This document shows, one piece after another, positions 44,901 to 57,125 of a stretch of DNA of 64,000 nt. Where the stretch lies: NCBI GenBank assembly GCA_037127255.1, contig JBANSL010000017.1:67878857-67942856 (forward strand). Reading direction: 5' to 3'. The notes below the pieces were generated by a model. That model was not told where the DNA came from. It did no database searches and saw nothing but the letters and a program-made list of their open reading frames with translations. This stretch comes from Persicaria tinctoria. Its lineage: Eukaryota; Streptophyta; Magnoliopsida; Caryophyllales; Polygonaceae. The position numbers and the translations under genes were made by a program. Position 1 is the first letter of the stretch. Each line of letters starts with the position of its first letter.

Positions 44901-47900
44901 CCTATATACTACTGATATATGTATTCAATTATGTGCTCTTTTAGCGTTGACTTAACTCTAAAATATTGGACAACTACAAACATCTATAACCAGACACTGG
45001 TCCTCTATTATTAGTTGACTTCAACACCATTTCCATTTGGACCCATGAATTACCTTATAGTTGAAGATCATACCTTATACTGTTATATGTAACACTGATT
45101 ACATATTCTACTGTGATAATACTTTATACTTCATAATGGTAACTTTGATTACTGTATATTTCAGATCGATACTCCAATGTTGCCCTCAGAGTGGAAGAAA
45201 CGTGGCATCCTTGGTCATTTTACTGTTACAAGAAAGCTTGAAGGAGGAATATTCCCAATAGGATTTGCCAAGAAAGTCACAGATAAAAATGCCGAGGCAA
45301 GAAGCAATGTGTTAGCTTCTGAAAGCAGGCAAGTTCTTTTGGCATCCCTTTTAATCTGTCTTCTAAAAGTTTAAGCTTCAAGTTGCATAATCTTCTTCTG
45401 ATCCTGGTCTCTGAAGAAGTATGCAGGGATATTACTTCTTTTCTGGCCTTCTGCCATCTCAATTTTCCCCGTTTTGGTTTGACACTTGCAGTGAGAGAGC
45501 ATTGCTAAACCGCCTGATGATTGAATTGTACAAATTGGATAGTGATGTTCTTGTGGGACATAATATTTCAGGATTTGATCTTGATATTCTCCTTCACAGA
45601 ACCCAGGTCGGTAGACTCTAGCAGCAACTTGATTCAGTTACATTATTTTTTTGGTTATAAAATTAGCTCTTATATACACATATATATTGCCATCATTTCA
45701 ATTTTCAACGATCATATGGAGTTAGAAGGTGACTGGGAAAATTTCTTGCTACCTATTAAGACGGTGTACTTAAATTTAGTTGCAGAAGGCAGTGGCTGAA
45801 TTTCTAACAGATGCTGCATATTGATGACATCTATGGTTTTTCAATATATTCTGATCTTGTAGGCCTGTAGAGTGCCCAGCAGCATGTGGTCCAAATTAGG
45901 CCGACTAAAGCGCTCTGTAATGCCTAAGCTTTCAAAAGGAAGTAATGTTTTTGGATCAGGTGCAAGTTCAGGGATAATGACTTGCATGGCTGGCCGACTT
46001 CTTTGTGATACATTTTTGTGCTCTCGTGATCTTTTAAAAGAGGTATTATATATGTACTGCCGCTCTGAAGAATTGCTTTATAAAGCCTGCATATCACAAC
46101 ATCTATAATATGGACCTCTCTTATAATGCAGGTGAGCTACTCATTGACGCAACTTGCCAAAACCCAACTTAACAAAGATCGCAAGGAGATTGCTCCCCAT
46201 GATATTCCCAACATGTTTCAAACAACAGTCACTTATGGAACTTGTATGTTGTTATCCTTTTTTTGTTTATCATATTTATTAGACTTGAATCAACATTTTT
46301 CAATAATTGTTAATAGTTTACAAATAAATACAAGTCCCCAGTTTGGTATTATCTTACATGAAGTGCTTGTTTAAAATCTCAGGGTTGATTCCCTTTACTT
46401 CATTTTCTATGGCTCCGTGCTTTTTCCTTTGGAAGGATTGCTGCAGCCTCCTAACAAAACGAAATATCTTCTTTATTGATGCAATTCTTGGATTTGACAT
46501 GGTATAATCTTTTCAGATAGAATGCAACGAGACTGATGCATGGTTATCTATGGAACTCATGTTTCATTTCAGCATTCTTCCACTTACACGCCAGTTGACC
46601 AATATCAATGGTAACCTCTGGGGAAAGACTCTTCAGGTCAGTTCAGGTTACTCATTCTGTCGTCAAGTTTTTCAAAAAAAAGAAAAAAGAAAATACAGTA
46701 TGATGGTTTTTAAAACATGTATGGTGATCAGGGTGCTAGAGCACAAAGAGTAGAATATCTTCTGCTGCATGCTTTTCATGAAAGAAAGTACGTTGTTCCA
46801 GACAAATATTCTTCTCATGAAAGAGAGACAAGATTGAGTAAGAGAAAAGTGGATCATGGAAATGATAATGATAAAGATGATGCAACTGCTGATGATAATG
46901 ATGCTCCACTGGATAACAACGTGAAAGGCAAAAAAGGCCCTGCCTATGCAGGTGGACTAGTCTTGGAGCCAAAGAAAGGCTTGTATGATAAATATATACT
47001 GCTTCTGGACTTCAATAGTCTTTATCCTTCTATCATTCAGGTCATCCTTTTATTTCCATATTCACATTCTATGTATTAGTTACATGGATATACACTTATT
47101 ACTTGTAGCAAATGTGTATTATGTAACAAAGTGTATCTGGCAACAGGAATATAATATCTGCTTCACTACAGTTGAAAGGTCATCTGATGGGTCACGCTTA
47201 CCATCTTCTAAAAGGACAGGGGTTTTACCAGAGGTAGAATGTTAACTCTTTGGATTATTATATTTATTTCATGCTCAAGGCAACCCAAGAAAGATACTTT
47301 TGATATTTAAAAAAAAAAATCTGAAGACCTTGTGTCCTCTTTTAACTACTAGTAAAGAAATCAAAGCACTTACTATGAAGTCTTTCACAATAAGCCTTTT
47401 TCTCTGGCGTGCTTGAGGAACATCTTTGCACTTTTGCCATCCAGCCTTAACTGTTCATCTTATTGTTTCCTTTTGTCTTCACTTTAGTTGCTGAAAAATT
47501 TAGTGGAGAGACGAAGGATGGTAAAATCTTGGATGAAGAATGCATCAGGCCTCAAGGTCCAGCAGCTGGACATCCAGCAGCAAGCGCTGAAGCTCACTGC
47601 AAATAGGTCTTGTGCCTTTTTCTCATCTCTGCATTGGTTACACATCAAACCTGCAAATAGGTCCTGATCTGTTTGGTGCTTGGCTTGATTTTCTTGCAAC
47701 ACAGTATGTATGGATGCTTGGGGTTTTCCAGTTCCAGATTTTATGCAAAGTCACTTGCAGAGCTTATAACATTACAAGTAGGAAATTTACCCAACACTTG
47801 CATTGTAATAATGGATTTTTGTACAGAATTTTCTTGAGCAAACTATGTAATGGGTCTGCAGGGGAGGGAAATTTTGCAGAGCACGGTTGATTTAGTTCAG

Positions 47901-50900
47901 AATAACTTGAACTTAGAGGTACTTCAAAGACATGCATTTGCTTCTTATTTTTAGCATTTGGTGCTACAATGCTCCTAATGCAGCCGTGTTATTTCTCTTT
48001 CAGGTGATTTATGGTGATACAGATTCAATAATGATATATAGTGGGCTGGATGATGTCACAAAGTGTAAGGCAATTGCAGGAAAAGTAATTCAAGAGGTAG
48101 GCTATGTTCTACCTATTTGGGTCTTCTTAGGAAACGCATGTGGTTGGGAATGTTTGCTCTCTCAGCTGAGCTCTATTTTGAGCTTATATACATGTTAAAT
48201 CAGACAACAAATTTTGAATTGGAATCAGACATCAAAGTTACATTTAGAATTTACTGTAGGTATATGTGAAGAGCTAGAAGGGTTTGGATTTTTTAATTCT
48301 CTGAGCTCTTTCTACTATGAGTGTCGTCTTTATTGTTAGAGCAATGCTCTTTACAATTTCTCTCCCTTAACACCCTCTTTTTCCTTTTTTTGAACTGGTA
48401 ACTATATAATCATCTCCCAGACTGGGAAAGGTAAACCATACAAAGAGTATACCACAAAATACAAAAAATATACCATAGAAGGGTCACTGTAAGATACAAA
48501 AAGGGGATCACTAATCAAAGCCTTAACATGCTCTTTTTATTGATTCTGTCATGCCAGCGTGCTGTTATTGACTTTGCACTTTCTTATAGGTGAACAAAAA
48601 GTATAGGTGCTTAGAGATCGATCTTGATGGTTTGTACAAGAGAATGTTGCTTCTGAAAAAGAAGAAATATGCTGCAGTCAAAGTTCAATTCAAGGATGGT
48701 ACAACATATGAGGTAGCTTTAGTCACCGTACTAAATTTTGAGACATTGTTTGAAGATGGAATGTCTTGATTTCTGAGAATTTGTTTTGTCTGTGCAGGTA
48801 ATTGAACAAAAGGGTCTTGATATGGTTCGACGTGACTGGAGCTTGCTATCCAAGGAAATGGGAGATTTCTGCTTGAGTCAAATTTTATCTGGAGGGTATT
48901 ACTCCCTTTATCACTAAAAGATTATTCGGACAGTTATTAGCTATAATAAAACTGAGTTTAATTGCATTCTATCTATGGTAAATTTGACCACACTTGTATT
49001 CTTACAGATCATGTGAGGATGTTGTGGAATCAATACATGACTCTCTCAGAAAGGTGAGCATAAAATGGAGTCTGATGTTCTGTTAAATTTGTATTCGAAT
49101 CAATAAAAAACAGTCTCGTGCTGATGTACTATGATATGCTTACTGACAATACAAGATAATGTATTGCTCTTTCATTAGGGTTAAATGTTAATTATTTACT
49201 CTCCCTATGAGGGAAGGCTTTGAATATGATGAAGTTGATATACTCCTTAGTTTGTTTATCTTTATTTTTTTTAATTTTAAGGTTAAAATATATTAAAATT
49301 TAGGAAATATTTACAAGCATAGGTCTAGTATTAGGGAGAAACCTAGGCGCCAAAAAGAAGGGCTTAGCCTTCTTGCGCAGCCTTTTTGTGAGTGAGGCTC
49401 ACATCCTAATGGGTTTGATAGGGAAGGTTGGCAAAGCCATAGGTGGATCCATTCTAATCAAGCCGAAGCTATCAGAATTCGGATACACCTCCAAGTAGTA
49501 AGTTGGAGCAACCCCTTCGGCTATGCCTTCAAGGACAACCTAGTACTTTGGCTTCCCTTGTCAAAATTATAACCAACTCATGAGAAGTATCATTACAACA
49601 TTGTGTCAACAAAAACAAAAGGTTGACACTAAGCATCATCAAACTTATCTAAGATCTTCCTTAAGTGGTTGCAAGCTTTCATGTGTTGCTTCCATATGTC
49701 TTCAAAGGGACTATCTAGGCGTCTTTATCCCCCCTAATAGAGGAGGTCTTCACGAAGTTGTAGACCAAGTAGCTCTTCCTGGTGGATTTGATCTGCTTGC
49801 AGCATGTTGGACGGTGTGAATGTCAATGAGTATATGCTGCTGAGCACTTTGTATATGTGAGTTTTTATTAGGTGAATTAGCTCTGCAATGCTCCAAGTCT
49901 TCCCTTCGAAGCATTTGTCATTCCTAGCTTTCCATATGTAGTACGTGGTGGCCCCCAAGGCAGCCCTCTTTGCTTTTGATTGCCATCCTTTGCCCTTGGC
50001 TTCCTTCTTCATCCATTTTAGTACTCCTTGCATAGAATTCATTCTTCTCCACATCCCCAACCAGTCCTTAATCTGCAACCAGATAGAGGATGAAAAATGA
50101 CATGCAAAGAAGATATGTTCATGGGTTTTAGGAGCTTGGTTACACAAGGAGCAAGTTAGATCTACTTCCCTTGATTTTATGAGATCCTTAGTGGCCAGTT
50201 TTTGCCTAGCTGTCAGCCATAATATAAACGAGTGTTTGGGCAGGATGATACTATCCCAGACCACATTGCACCACGGTTTCTTGTTCCCTTTTCTCCTGAA
50301 AAAATTGTAAGCTCCTTGGATTCTGAATTTTCCCCCAGTATACCATGAGCTAAGGAGATTTTCAGCAGCTCCTTGAGTGCCTGCAACAGTTAGTAATTCA
50401 TCCCTAATGCTAAGGATTTTCTTAATCAAAGGGGAGTCATTGGTTTTGTGAATCCTCCAGCTCCAGAGAGACTCTTGTTGTAAATATTGGTGGTGTATCC
50501 ATCTGATCCATAGGCTATCTTTATTAAAATTAATTCTAGACGCTTAAAATGAATTTGAATTCTCGACAGATACAAGAAGATATGAGAAAGGGAGAAGTGG
50601 CACTTGAGAAATACGTCATCACAAAGTCATTAACCAAACCACCTGAAGCATATCCTGATGCCAGGAATCAACCACATGTTCAAGTGAGTAGTGGAACTTA
50701 TTCAAGTGTCAATTTACCACCAGTGAATTCCTGCCTGAATTTCACTGTGTTGGGTTTTCAAGATCTGGTATAAACCCTCATCCTCATCATATCACATATT
50801 TCTTTGGCTTTTATTTGTTCTTCAGGTTGCACTTAGACTAAAACAGAGCGGTTACTCTTCGGGCTGTTCTGCCGGTGACACTGTTCCTTATGTCATATGC

Positions 50901-52533
50901 TGTGAGGAGGTTTGCTACCAATCTTTGATCTATAGTGTCTAGCAAGTCAAATGCATTTACTGGACATAAATGATGTACCTTTTTTCCACCCTCAGGGAGG
51001 TAGTTCAGGAACCTCAGCAGGGATTGCTCAGCGAGCCAGGCACCCTGATGAACTGAAAAAAGATAATGCCAAATGGATGATCGATATTGATTATTATTTG
51101 TCTCAGCAGGTAATGCTTTCAACTTGATTGCAACTTCATCGTGACTTCCCACATCTTCGAATAATCTCCCTCTATATTGCTGATACATTATCGTTCCATG
51201 CAGATTCATCCTGTTGTATCACGTTTATGTGCATGCATCCAGGGTACCAGCCCTGCACGTTTAGCTGACTGCCTAGGGCTTGATTCATCAAAGGTGCCGG
51301 TTTTTATAATTTTGGCGATGAACCAACTTAGTTGTTTTTCTTGCTGATATTGATTGCCTTTGTTATGTTTAGTTCCAAAGCAGGACAGCAGAAGCAGTCA
51401 GCCATGACCCTTCTAGCTTGCTGTTAAGCTCTGCAGATGAAGAGAGGTAAATCTGCAAATATACTACTATCTTTCAATTACAATGAACTGTAAGTCGATT
51501 ATGTTAATTCTGGTTGTAGGAGTTTACATTAACCATGAGAATAAGATCCATTGCTCTTATTTAACTCCACCTCTTTGAAAAAGGAAACCAGATAATGTTT
51601 ATTCGGCTGGTGAATCAACTGATTTCACATTCTTAATGGATGAAATTTTCGATAGATGTTTGAAAAGCAGATGATAATCAAAGATTCTCATTAGAGTTAC
51701 TGAACTGCAGGTATCAGGATTGTGAGCCTTTATCTTTGTCATGCCCCAGCTGCTCCAACAGTTTCGAATGTCCAAGTGTGTTCCAGTACTTGTGTAAAGT
51801 GGTCAACAACAATGTCAACAAGGGTGACCAACCAACAGACGACACCATAAGCAAAGTTTGGCGGGATCTACGTTGCCCCAAGTGCCCCGAGGAAGGTGAT
51901 GCTGGTTCAATATCACCAGCAATGATCGCCAACCAGGTAATTGCTACATGTTGCTAGGCGACCATCTTTTGTATTTCCCGTCTTTTGCTTGATTAGAAAC
52001 CGTTTTGGACCAATCTTAAATTACGCTTTCAGGTAAAGAGGCACGCGGATGACTTCATCTCAAAGTACTACATGGGTGTAATGACGGTTAGTCGCTTGAT
52101 TGATCTTTCCTGATGACAATTTCATTGACACTTAATCAGGATCTCACTGAAAAGTCCTTTTTGCTTCCAGTGTGACGATGAAACTTGCAAGTATACCACT
52201 CATTCGCTCAACCTTCGGGTGCTTGGAGATTCCGAGAGGGGAACAATCTGCCCCAACTACCCTCGCTGCAATGGCCATCTTGTTAGAAAGGTTTCCATAT
52301 CTCAACTTTTGATTCTTGTCAGACATTCGTCTTTGTGCTGTGACTCGCTAATGATTTCGTGATGATCCTTATAGTATGCGGAAGCAGATCTTTACCGACA
52401 GCTTTCGTACTTCTGCCATCTGCTGGACACCACTCGCTGCATCGACAAGGTTGATGTGAATTCAAGAACGTTACTCGACAAGGAGTTGGCGAGAGTGAGA
52501 CCTTTGGTTGAATCGGCAGCAACGACTGCTTGA
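41944..52533 (+). CDS. POLA1: DNA polymerase alpha catalytic subunit, 30 exons, with a 2-bp frameshift in exon 11
   Basis: Family B replicative polymerase that extends RNA primers in the primase complex. Exons by my reading: 41944-43089, 43171-43311, 43392-43475, 43597-43671, 43809-43873, 44244-44334, 44438-44626, 45165-45328, 45492-45606, 45863-46042, 46132-46243, 46517-46636, 46732-47040, 47147-47233, 47488-47606, 47705-47777, 47862-47918, 48004-48096, 48590-48712, 48798-48895, 49008-49053, 50570-50683, 50826-50909, 50996-51109, 51204-51293, 51373-51446, 51711-51936, 52033-52086, 52171-52290, 52375-52533. They join in phase except exon 11 (112 nt, 114 expected). The repaired length would be about 1,507 residues, normal for plant POLA. 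Visible motifs: [30 protein letters not shown], and C-terminal cysteine pairs (CPSC, CPKC, CDDETC, CPNYPRC). Intron 8 uses a GC donor. AKSLAEL replaces the usual AKPLAEL. It is either recently dead or carries an assembly error. Confidence 0.9.
49230..50525 (-). mobile_element. 5'-truncated LINE fragment in a POLA intron
   Basis: The minus-strand frame 50429-49734 encodes the zf-RVT region at the end of LINE ORF2: [38 protein letters not shown], then [20 protein letters not shown]. The 3' side runs out near 49250 in T-rich (tail-like) sequence. POLA copy 1 lacks the insert: at 9028-9050 its intron is continuous. The insertion therefore postdates the duplication or was cleanly lost there. No catalytic RT motifs remain. 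Confidence 0.8.
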
Positions 52534-52699
52534 AAGATGAGAGATGGATGTGCTTATGGATGGGTTCAGCTGCAGTCTTTCTTTGTCACAGTTTAAATCG
52601 TTTCACTTTTACAATTACAAGTGAATTTCTGTTTGTCTTCACGGTATATTTTAATACAAATGTGTTATCATAAAACTAATTTCTTGATCAATATGCATA

Positions 52700-53000
52700 T
52701 AAAAAGAGTATTTAGTATTTTATATAGCAGATGAGGAGGGACTATGTATGAAATATCAGTGTGCAACAGTGTCTTGACTCTTGATACTGGAGTGATCTTC
52801 AGCCAGGGCTTCAATTTAAATAATAACCTGCTTGAAAAAGCGTCCACATTAAGCGATCAAGATGTCAAGGATTTATGGGACTGCATAGACTCCGATGGAG
52901 ATGGAGTAGCACTAGCAGATGTTACACAATACTTGGTTAGCTCGTCTTCCTCTTTCCTTCTCGGTATCTATCTTGGTTAGCTTGTAAGATGTACAGCTGC
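52700..53000 (+). pseudogene. EF-hand-like coding remnant
   Basis: The frame 52744-52980 includes LEKASTLSDQDVKDLWDCID and then SDGDGVALADVTQYL, an EF-hand-type loop (D.D.DG). The stretch before it is unremarkable and the frame ends in non-coding sequence. It may be one exon of a calcium-binding protein. Confidence 0.35.
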
Positions 53001-53440
53001 GAGATAACCGAGATCATTCGGTTTTCAATTCTATTGGTGGTAACTGGTAAGACTGTTCAAAACCAAACCCATTCCGGAATTGGTTTTGAATCCATCCAAC
53101 AAAAATTTATACTCCGTATAAAGCTATATTATTCGGTAGTGTTTGTCTTGTTACAATTTTCTAAAGTTATACTATTATCTATTAAAATATGGCAAAAATA
53201 ATAAATCTAAATTACAATGTAAGAATTAAACTAATACTACCAAAAAAGAATAAAAATTAATCTTAATTAATTCTACCAAAAAAGAATATAAATAGAAACA
53301 AAGTAATTGCAAAATAATTTATTTCGATGCAAATAATTTGGTCAGGCTATAAAATAGTTTTGATTTATATCTTTATTAATTAACTTATATACAGACTGTG
53401 ACATATGATAACTTTTTATAAATTATGGAACATATTATTT
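53001..53440. other. AT-rich intergenic stretch
   Basis: No gene or recognisable repeat beyond generic AT-rich phrases. Confidence 0.4.
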
Positions 53441-53445
53441 TAATA

Positions 53446-53698
53446 ATCCATCCGTTAATTAAAACATGTCGTTTTAGACATTTGCACATTTTTTAAGAAA
53501 CCAAATATAAGCAAACAAAAATACAATTATACCCTTAATTATCACTTTACCTTTTCACTTTATTGAAAACTACAACTAACAAATCTTTAATAATTACAAG
53601 GGTAATTTTGGAAAGTAAACACCAAAATACCTAAAACGACATCTTTTTCTTAACGAGATTTTACCCCTAAAATGACATATTTTTCTTAACGGATGGAG
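53446..53698. mobile_element. Stowaway-type MITE
   Basis: The ends ATCCATCCGTTAA and (opposite strand) CTCCATCCGTTAAG are flanked by TA on both sides. Inverted arms share AAACGACAT or TGTCGTTTTA text. The 253-bp length, TA target and CTCCATCCG end fit Stowaway (Tc1/mariner) MITEs. It lies about 340 bp upstream of the F-box start. Confidence 0.75.
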
Positions 53699-53990
53699 TA
53701 TTGTTTTTGGCAGGAAATTCTTTTTCTAAAATCAACCACAATATGTCGCATAGTACGCTATATATCGTTATAGTATAAGTAAAATAAATGTAACATAGAT
53801 ATGATTAATTAAGTAGGTCAATTCCTTGGCAGCCAAGTGTAAGAAATCCCCAACCTATATTCCCCAATTATTAATTAGATCCTTGGCCAACAAGTCTCCA
53901 CTTGGGAAAATAAATTAAATTTTAGTTACTATCAGCCAAAAACTATGTATTATACAATAAAAGTTTGGAAAATGTTACCTGGCCTCCTTA

Positions 53991-53998
53991 TATAAATA
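53991..53998 (+). promoter_or_regulatory. Probable TATA box of the F-box gene
   Basis: TATAAATA lies 41 bp upstream of the ATG at 54039, implying a very short 5' leader. Assigned by position and motif only. Confidence 0.5.
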
Positions 53999-54038
53999 TA
54001 AAACACTATAACACACAAATTAATCAAGGTGTAGTAAA

Positions 54039-55157
54039 ATGGAAGAAGCACCTTTGCCTACTCTACAATCCGATGCATTGATCCTAATCTTTCATAAACT
54101 TCCAATCCGGTCCTTGTTGCAATCCATGCTTGTTTGCAAGGAATGGTGTTCTCTTATCTCCGACCCCTTCTTCAAATCAAACTACGATCCCACATCCATT
54201 CCGAACCACCCCCTACATTTGATGATGATCCCAAAACCGCACAATCGAGCAAGAGCCAAGTCCGCCTTGAGATACGAAACCAGTGTCGAAGAATCCGACA
54301 ATCATCATCTGGTATCCTGCCACCAGCCTCTTCCCGGAAACAACAAGGAAAACCCTAGTTTCACAATCATGGGTTCTTGGAATGGTTTGGTTGCGGTACA
54401 TAATCATCATGGAGATGTGACTCTCTTGAATCCATGTACCGGAGAGGAAAAGACGGTCCATATAGGGCTAAATCAAGATGAAAGATGGCACGGACATCTT
54501 TGTGGCCTCAGTTATGATTCTTCCAGTCGCGAATACAAGGCAATTTTGATGGTATTTGTTTGGTCTCATATCCCTACGGTCGATTTATATGTGGTGAGCT
54601 TCAAGCACGGCGAATGGAAGGTGACAGATCTATCGGTTGATCATATGGACTCGTGGCCAAATGACAACACAGGGATAACTGTCAACGGAGCTCCACATTG
54701 GATTGTGTCCCAACCTCAACAACAACTTTGGTTCTTCGATCACTGCGAAGAGGAGTTCTGGGAGATGCCAACACTGAAAGAATGGCAAGGGAAGAGGCTT
54801 TGTGGCCCGGGGGCTTTGGGTGGAAAGCTAACGGTTGCGGTTAGTAACAACGATTGTAACTCGAGATGTCTTGGAGGGTTCGAGGTGTGGGTGTTGAGGG
54901 ATTCCGCCAACCCTGAATCTTGGAGTAGGATGTTTGTGATTGTGAACCAATTGCGTTATGTGTCGCCTTTGATGTCGATGAACGACGAGGAGGTTTTAGT
55001 CGATTTACATCAGGAGGAGTTGATGGTATACAATCATAGAAGTCATACTATACGCCGACTACAACCGAAGATGAAGAGGAAGCTCTATGAGATCATCATC
55101 TATCACCCAACATTTATCTCTCCTACAGCTACGTGCCTAAGTAACCCTATAAATTAA
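54039..55157 (+). CDS. F-box protein with FBA-type associated domain
   Basis: A 372-residue intact single-exon frame. Residues about 6-48 form the F-box (LPTLQSDALILIFHKLPIRS, then CKEWCSLISDPFF), which binds SKP1 in SCF ubiquitin ligases. Residues about 110-350 show the FBA/kelch-like pattern of plant F-box proteins: GSWNGLVAVHN, LLNPCTGEEKTV, GLSYDSSSREYKAI, VVSFKHGEWKVTDL, VNGAPHWIV and FEVWVLRD. The product would be a substrate receptor; the target cannot be inferred. The ATG follows a TATA motif at normal distance and no upstream in-frame ATG competes. It is the best-preserved single-copy gene here. The family is large and fast-evolving, so orthology is not assigned. Confidence 0.9.
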   Translation: MEEAPLPTLQSDALILIFHKLPIRSLLQSMLVCKEWCSLISDPFFKSNYDPTSIPNHPLHLMMIPKPHNRARAKSALRYETSVEESDNHHLVSCHQPLPGNNKENPSFTIMGSWNGLVAVHNHHGDVTLLNPCTGEEKTVHIGLNQDERWHGHLCGLSYDSSSREYKAILMVFVWSHIPTVDLYVVSFKHGEWKVTDLSVDHMDSWPNDNTGITVNGAPHWIVSQPQQQLWFFDHCEEEFWEMPTLKEWQGKRLCGPGALGGKLTVAVSNNDCNSRCLGGFEVWVLRDSANPESWSRMFVIVNQLRYVSPLMSMNDEEVLVDLHQEELMVYNHRSHTIRRLQPKMKRKLYEIIIYHPTFISPTATCLSNPIN

Positions 55158-55682
55158 ATATCTATATAAATGTCCATCTCTTTGCTTAATCCCTCAAATT
55201 TCGATCAGAATACCATGTTTTTCTTACTTTGTACTGGATATGTGTAATGTACGTTGTTAATTTGTTTTCTTGTTTGCATATATCTGGTCAATCTGACACG
55301 ATTTTCAACTTGTAAAAAAATCATGTATGTATGTATGATATATGGATTGAATCACTTTTAATTTTTTAAAAAAAAAGCTTAATATCAAATCATTTATCAA
55401 GATATGACTACCGATTCAATAGAGGACTCGATCATCTATCCACAAAGAACTTGATAAAATTAATAGACAATTCATTTGGAACAAATGACCTAAGTATAGG
55501 TCTCTTATTAATTAGCTGGTTTAAGGTACATAAGTCACACCAAAATGGAGGACTCGGTCTTCGGTCCTTTGAGGACATGAACAAAGCCTTAAATTAAAGC
55601 TCATTTCCGATTACAAAAAAAAAAAAAAACAATCAGCACCTTTTCGATTAAAAAAAATGGATAAAATTTTTATGCTGACAAC
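55158..55682. other. Downstream region of the F-box gene
   Basis: Contains the probable 3' untranslated part and, near 55430-55600, a short plus-strand LINE-like remnant: SSTKNLIKLIDNSFGTN-like text, then KVHKSHQNGGLGLRSFEDMNKA. The latter resembles the zf-RVT-proximal part of LINE ORF2 seen at 25200-25320. Confidence 0.35.
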
Positions 55683-55712
55683 CAGTGGCGGAGCCTGGAC
55701 AAAAGTTTTGCA

Positions 55713-55717
55713 GGGGC
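55713..55717. other. 5-bp target-site duplication, left
   Basis: GGGGC immediately left of the LTR end matches GGGGC at 62365-62369. Confidence 0.85.
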
Positions 55718-56645
55718 TGATAGGCTAAAAACCTACCCGCAAGTATACGGGATCGATTGTAGTATCAAGTAATAAAATTATCGTTCTTCCCAAGGGACCT
55801 AAGGCTCAATACCAATTAATCCAATTAAGCTAAACTAGTAAATAGGAACCAAGAAGAGAATTGATAAAAATATATAACAAAAACTAATCGACGACTCGAA
55901 ACTAATATAAAATATATGAAATAAAAGACATCTAAGGATCCGGGTATTAGGTTAACATCATGTCAAGTATCGAATTAATCCGGTTGTTCATATTCATCTA
56001 AAAGCTATTAAACTCTTGTTATTGACTTTAGACTATTAACTAGTAAACCGGTGTTATTCACTCTCAAACCAAAGCTAGTAAATTCACTATTAATCCAAGG
56101 CTATTGTGTTCACTTTCGATGAAAAGCTATTAAGCGTGTCAAAGCTATTCACTTTAGATCAAAAGCTAGCGAGTTCGCCTCAAATAGAAAGCTATTAGAT
56201 TCACCTTGATTCGGAACTATTAAACATAATATGTTATTCACCTTGATTCGAAGCTATTAAGCTTGTAACGCTATTCACATCAAATCAGGATATTAAACAA
56301 ATCGATACTTGACTACATATTAAACCTAACAACCCATCACCTTAGACCGGAGAATTAGCCAAGGACAATCGAATACATGATAAAAGCAATTAAATCAATC
56401 ACAACAATCAACTAAATTAGAAGAGAAAGAGTAAGAAGACTTATCCCAATCTTGCAAATAATCCAAAAGTTGAAACTTGACTAAAGCTTAAATCTTCGAT
56501 CACACGGGACTAAATCTCCGTTGTCTTGTAAATCGATAGAAAAATAGACTCTCAAAACATAAACCCTAATTTAGACCTAAAACTAAGGACGGCCGAAGCC
56601 TGATGTGCGGCAACAGTGCCCCCCCTCCTTTCATTCACATACGTA

Positions 56646-56736
<91 letters not shown>

Positions 56737-57091
56737 CATTCTAACATTGAAATGCTGAGAAATACAATCCACCGTGGGCTTTTGTTGCAAGAGAATTTAA
56801 TTGTGGCCCATCTTCCTCCACAATTGCAAAAGGATCCCTCAAATTATGATTTACTCCAAATTAGCTCAGCCCTCTTTTTGCAGCATAGTACCTTGATCCG
56901 CTTCAATGCATGGACTCCACAAAATCCGTCCACATTAGTCCGAAAGTGCCTGAAATAAATAAAGTACGAGTGTAGACTCCAAAAATGCAAAATAAAATAA
57001 ATAAAGTATAAAATATGACAAATAAGCATGAAAATGACCTAAACTAATATGCAAATGCAACCTTAAAATATGACTAAAATAGATGTTATCA
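55718..57091 (-). repeat. 3' LTR of the gypsy element
   Basis: 1,374 bp, matching 61009-62364. Contains runs of AAAGCTATTAA-type phrases, a (TA)n tract at about 56650-56732 and a CT-rich segment. The TA tract is about 18 bp longer than in the other LTR. Confidence 0.95.
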
Positions 57092-57125
57092 AATCACCCC
57101 ATGCTTGAACCTTGCTTGTCCTCAA
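57092..57125 (-). promoter_or_regulatory. Polypurine-type end of the internal region
   Basis: Read on the minus strand, the bases just before the 3' LTR are GAGGACAAGCAAGGTTC, then AAGCATGGGGTGATT. Near-identical text precedes the 3' LTR in Tat-like plant elements, where it includes the plus-strand primer. Confidence 0.6.

Noticed and set aside
56752..56958. 68-codon open frame in the LTR
   Set aside because: Identical copy at 62025 simply reflects the paired LTRs; no protein character.
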